From assembly GCA_021613335.1 (NCBI GenBank), contig JAJTWR010000341.1, positions 1,718,501-1,782,500 on the forward strand: DNA of 64,000 nucleotides, given 5' to 3'. The position numbers were made by a program, and so were the translations under genes. Positions 60,385-64,000 of the stretch are shown one piece after another. Under the pieces are notes generated by a model that worked only from the letters and a program-made list of their open reading frames with translations, ran no database searches and was not told where the DNA came from. The DNA is from Whitmania pigra (lineage: Eukaryota > Annelida > Clitellata > Hirudinida > Haemopidae). The first letter of the stretch is position 1. The number at the start of each line of letters is the position of its first letter.

Positions 60385-60560
60385 TGTAATTGTACTTCAT
60401 TTATATAGCGCAATGTGCATCAGAGACGCTTCTTGTAACCATTTATGTAGCTCACATTAACAAGGGCGCTTGTGGCAGAGCAGGCGAACACGACACATTA
60501 CGACTGTTGCCATTACCGCCACATGCAGGCATGTAACTCATTCGGCCAATCTTCCTGCTC
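60385..60560 (-). mobile_element. tRNA-derived SINE, copy 5
   Basis: Minus strand: 'attggccgaatgagtt' (A-box-like), 'cggtaatggcaacagtcg', 'gtgttcgcc' and the tail 'ctacataaatggttacaag'. The B box is partly deleted. Confidence 0.7.
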
Positions 60561-61506
60561 TTGCAAAGGTGGCTACCTTACCTCGCCAATGGGGCGTGTC
60601 ACCAGTGTTGTTTTGGCATCTGTTTGGTGGGTACTAAATCCTCCCCAGCTAGGTTAGGCCTAAAAAATAACGGTATGACGTAAATTTAAGACGATTTACG
60701 ACAAACTGGCTGTTTCTGGAAGATTAGCAGGACAATAAATATTTCTGTTGACTTCTAAGTGCTAACTAATTATTTTTATGCTTGCAAAATATGTTTCTAA
60801 ATTAGTTAGATTAATTATTAATTAATTAGTTAAGTGTCCATGGCGATTCGTTGTTGAAATATCAACGCCATATCTGCCTTTTTTAGTAGAATATAAAAAT
60901 GAGATAAGGATGACATACAATTAAGCAGTAATGCGATGCTGTGAATTCAGAATTTAAATTAAGAATCAGTAAAATGTTGGGGTAAGGCTCAGAAGGGGAA
61001 TAGGTGAGTAGGGAGGTTGGGTGGGTTGGTGGCGAGGTCGGTCGAGGGGACCCAGCTGTTTGAGTCGAGGTTCCAAAATCGTTATTTACTACGGATCTCT
61101 GCTGCAGGAAGAATTTTCTCAACTTGGAAAATACACTTTTTTCGGACACTGAAATTTCTCAACTGATTTATGGAGTCGAGAAATTCGAGCGAAATTAACT
61201 TTTAAACGGGAAAAAAAAAGTGCAAATGTGTTTCCGCATCCCTCAACAGTGGAGCGGTTGTACAATCAATCTGATCTTAATTGTAACATTAGTCATAAAA
61301 TCAATTTAACTAAAACTATTTTCTAATTTATTTTCATGAGGGTAGAAAGGGGATTGAAAACTGATCCTCAATAATGAATGTCTGGGATGGTGTTGACCGC
61401 CATGACATTTCGGGGACATTTTAAATCTTTAATCACTTTATTTGAAGGTCTGTAATCTCCAGAGATCGTAACACATGAAGGAAAAGTAGTTTAAAAGTAA
61501 ATGGTG

Positions 61507-61680
<174 letters not shown>

Positions 61681-61834
61681 AGTTTAATTTTGAAGTAATT
61701 TTAGAATTTTCATTTATTATGTACAAACTTGTCTCCAGTCGTTGCATTTCATGTTTCAAATTTACAACAACAAGGAATAAAAAAAGTAACATTTTCACAA
61801 AATGTGAGAAAAATATTTATTTTTTTCTTTTCAG

Positions 61835-61904
61835 ACGCAAAAGTAAAAAATTGAAAATAAGTGATGAGGAAGACGACAACGATGATGGAGTCTGCTGGAA
61901 ATAA
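61835..61904 (+). CDS. Candidate terminal exon of an unknown plus-strand gene
   Basis: A very strong acceptor (atttttttcttttcag) precedes a short open frame reading RKSKKLKISDEEDDNDDGVC then WK and stop. The basic-then-acidic composition looks like a cytoplasmic or nuclear C-terminal tail. No upstream exon could be matched in the window, so the rest of the gene is unknown. Confidence 0.35.
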
Positions 61905-63345
61905 TGAGACAGAGGATGGCAATTACGTCAAACATGCGCTCAAAAGCCTATCATACTTTATTTATTTATTTAATAATAATATTATTGTTATTATTATTAT
62001 TAATTAATTTAATTACTACAATCAACGTCACTGCTGACCTAATCATCATAAAACGTCAAAGGTTACGGTTTGCCAAACGAGATCGTCAAAGTTCGTCTTT
62101 ACAGCCGGGCAAGCCTAGGGTTTAAAAACATCGACTTTTTATACTGGCCCGTCATGAAATCCACCTTTTTAGGGGTATGCCCCTTGCCCATAACAATTCA
62201 GTCACTATTTCCTCACCCTTAAGTTATTCCCAGTGGGTTACGACTTAACTGGTGGTTAAGACTTCCAAATTTTACCCCGGCACCATGGATTAGAACACCC
62301 TCAAAAATCTCAAAGGAAACTCAACACGCCTAAGCCAGTAAGTCTGTCCACCTCCACCCTATGCCACCCTCTCTTTGAATCTAGGGACCTACTTTGGACG
62401 AACCTACTTTGGACTTTGAAAAATGCCCGATTTTATGGGAACACTCACTATGCTATTAGTTATGTGAGCGATAACAAATTGAACTCAAAAGCGTCTTTCT
62501 GATGGGTGGATCGAGAATGGGGGGGTGTATGGGTGGGTAGGCATTTAAGGATAAAAGAGGGAAAAATAATAAATTTTGATGAATGGTCGGTCCTCAGGTG
62601 TTTAAACAGCAGTCCACTAATATTTCTTCCTTTGACGTCATTAATTTTTGAAGCGCTTTAACCGCCATAATTCAAATCGAGGGTGCGTTCATTTTTTACT
62701 CGGTTTTATTTTCTATTTTTAGGTCATTAATCGAGGAATTTGTCAACGAAGCTTAATTGATATCGTCGGAGATTTCACGGTCATGAATTGAGAATAAAGG
62801 CATTTTTTCAGAAGTTATATTAATATTAATAATAATATTACTATTTGTATTATTATAATGGTTTGAATGCAAAAAATAAAAAGATTTTCAGGGGAAAACA
62901 GAGACAGAAACGCGACAATTAAAAAAAACAATTAAAAAATAATAAAAAATTATAAAATTAATTTAAATTGCAATTAAATTAAATACAATTACAATTAATT
63001 AAATACAATTTTTTAATTAAAATACATAATCACTTTGTAGAATAATAGCAAAAAAATGCAGCTTGATGAAATTGATTTAAAATAAAAATTATATGTCACA
63101 TGCAAACAGAATTGACTTAGCCAACGTCAACTTTTGTTATTCAGTCAGATATGACGAAAAATTGAGGCGACCCGTTGCCATCAGCCCTATTCCCCCTTCG
63201 ATCCCGGACGGATGTTTTGGACACGTGATGGTCACGTGAGCATCAATGGTGCTACATGATTGGACGATTTCCGGGGTCATAAAAATAGCACTCGATGGAA
63301 AAAATTACGAGATGCCATTGCTATCAAGATGGACGGATGTATGGA
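61905..63345. other. No gene seen
   Basis: Low-complexity AT-rich sequence (62810-63060) and otherwise unique DNA. I see no exon with splice sites. Confidence 0.5.
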
Positions 63346-63347
63346 TT

Positions 63348-63866
63348 GGAGAATGAATGGATGGATGGATGGATGGATGGATGGAGATGGATGGATGGAT
63401 GGATGGATGGATGGATGGATGGATGGATGGATGGATGGATGGATGGATGGCTGGATGGATGGATGGATGATGGATGGATGGATGGCTGGATGGATGGATG
63501 GATGGATGGATGGATGGATGGATGGATGGATGATGGATGGATGGATGGATGGATGGATGGAGGATGGATGGATGGATGGATGGATGGATGGATGGATGGA
63601 TGGATGGATGGATGGCTGGATGGATGGATGGATGATGGATGGATGGATGGATGGATGGATGATGGATGGATGGATGGATGTGGATGGATGGATGGTGGAT
63701 GGATGGATGGATGGATGGATGGATGGATGGATGGATGGATGGATGGATGATGGAGGATGGATGGATGGATGGATGGATGGATGGAGGATGGATGGATGGA
63801 TGGATTGGATGGATGGATGGATGGATGGATGGATGGCTGGATGGATGGATGGATGGATGGATGGGA
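63348..63866. repeat. (ATGG)n array
   Basis: About 520 bp of GGAT/ATGG tetranucleotide repeat with scattered deletions and GGCT units. All three plus-strand frames through it (Met-Asp-Gly-Trp repeats) are artefacts. Confidence 0.95.
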
Positions 63867-64000
63867 TGAATCGATAAGTTGTTAAGTGGTTGGATTGCTT
63901 AAATTTGAAAACTAAGCATATCTATAAATTTTGAAAACATTTCTTTAGAATTTTGTTTATTACTTCAAAATGTTAAAAAACATCAATAATTAATAAAATA

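Noticed and set aside
60883..61149. Minus-strand frame (SEKSVFSKLRKFF) after a possible acceptor
   Set aside because: No donor or partner exon found; the proline-rich end looks like chance.
63260..63877. 205-codon frame of Met-Asp-Gly-Trp repeats
   Set aside because: Translation of an (ATGG)n array; open in all three frames on the strand, a hallmark of a simple repeat.

Overview
The window is nuclear DNA from an invertebrate animal. Genes are split by short GT-AG introns, the DNA is AT-rich with long microsatellites, it carries animal-type retroelements and tRNA-derived SINEs, and one gene is a recognisable CLCC1 (CLIC-like chloride channel) orthologue. I cannot assign a phylum from sequence alone. 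Most genes here were assembled by hand from exons whose splice phases agree; almost none exist as one long open frame.

Layout. 446-1652 (+) is a complete four-exon gene of 106 residues that I do not recognise. 2196-6450 (-) is CLCC1 in eight phase-0 exons. From about 6.7 kb to 59.5 kb the window is a cluster of at least a dozen related genes for a cysteine-rich immunoglobulin-like (V-like) domain. I label them A, B, C and E on the + strand and F, D, I, G, J, H, K, L and M on the - strand. Each Ig domain is one exon of about 260-340 bp bounded by phase-1 introns. The domain has extra cysteines (a CPC or CPCC motif after the B-strand-like FEC, then C-x-FKK) and a modified F strand (DEGTYVWMCGRC).

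Full genes have a hydrophobic leader, often split so that the start codon lies in a tiny upstream exon, then one to five Ig exons and an interchangeable last exon. That exon can encode a membrane span with a short tail, a basic tail or an acidic tail, a GPI-like hydrophobic end, or a short hydrophilic end that would give a secreted protein. Copies A and B arose by a 3.2 kb tandem duplication that also copied the CLCC1 first exon and the intervening, probably bidirectional, promoter. G/H and L/M are further segmental duplicates, and several copies are decaying. Such a fast-turnover array of Ig receptors resembles immune or allorecognition clusters, but that role is inference.

Mobile DNA is dense. 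There is an apparently very young Ty3/gypsy element (identical 111 bp LTRs, 5 bp target duplication, intact 1373-residue Gag-Pol) about 135 bp upstream of the gene H start codon, and a nearly full LINE in an intron of gene K. There are LINE, hAT and Helitron remnants, a foldback element, and at least five copies of one tRNA-derived SINE, one of which truncates a terminal exon of gene H. The right end (59.6-64 kb) holds microsatellites, a SINE and one candidate terminal exon.
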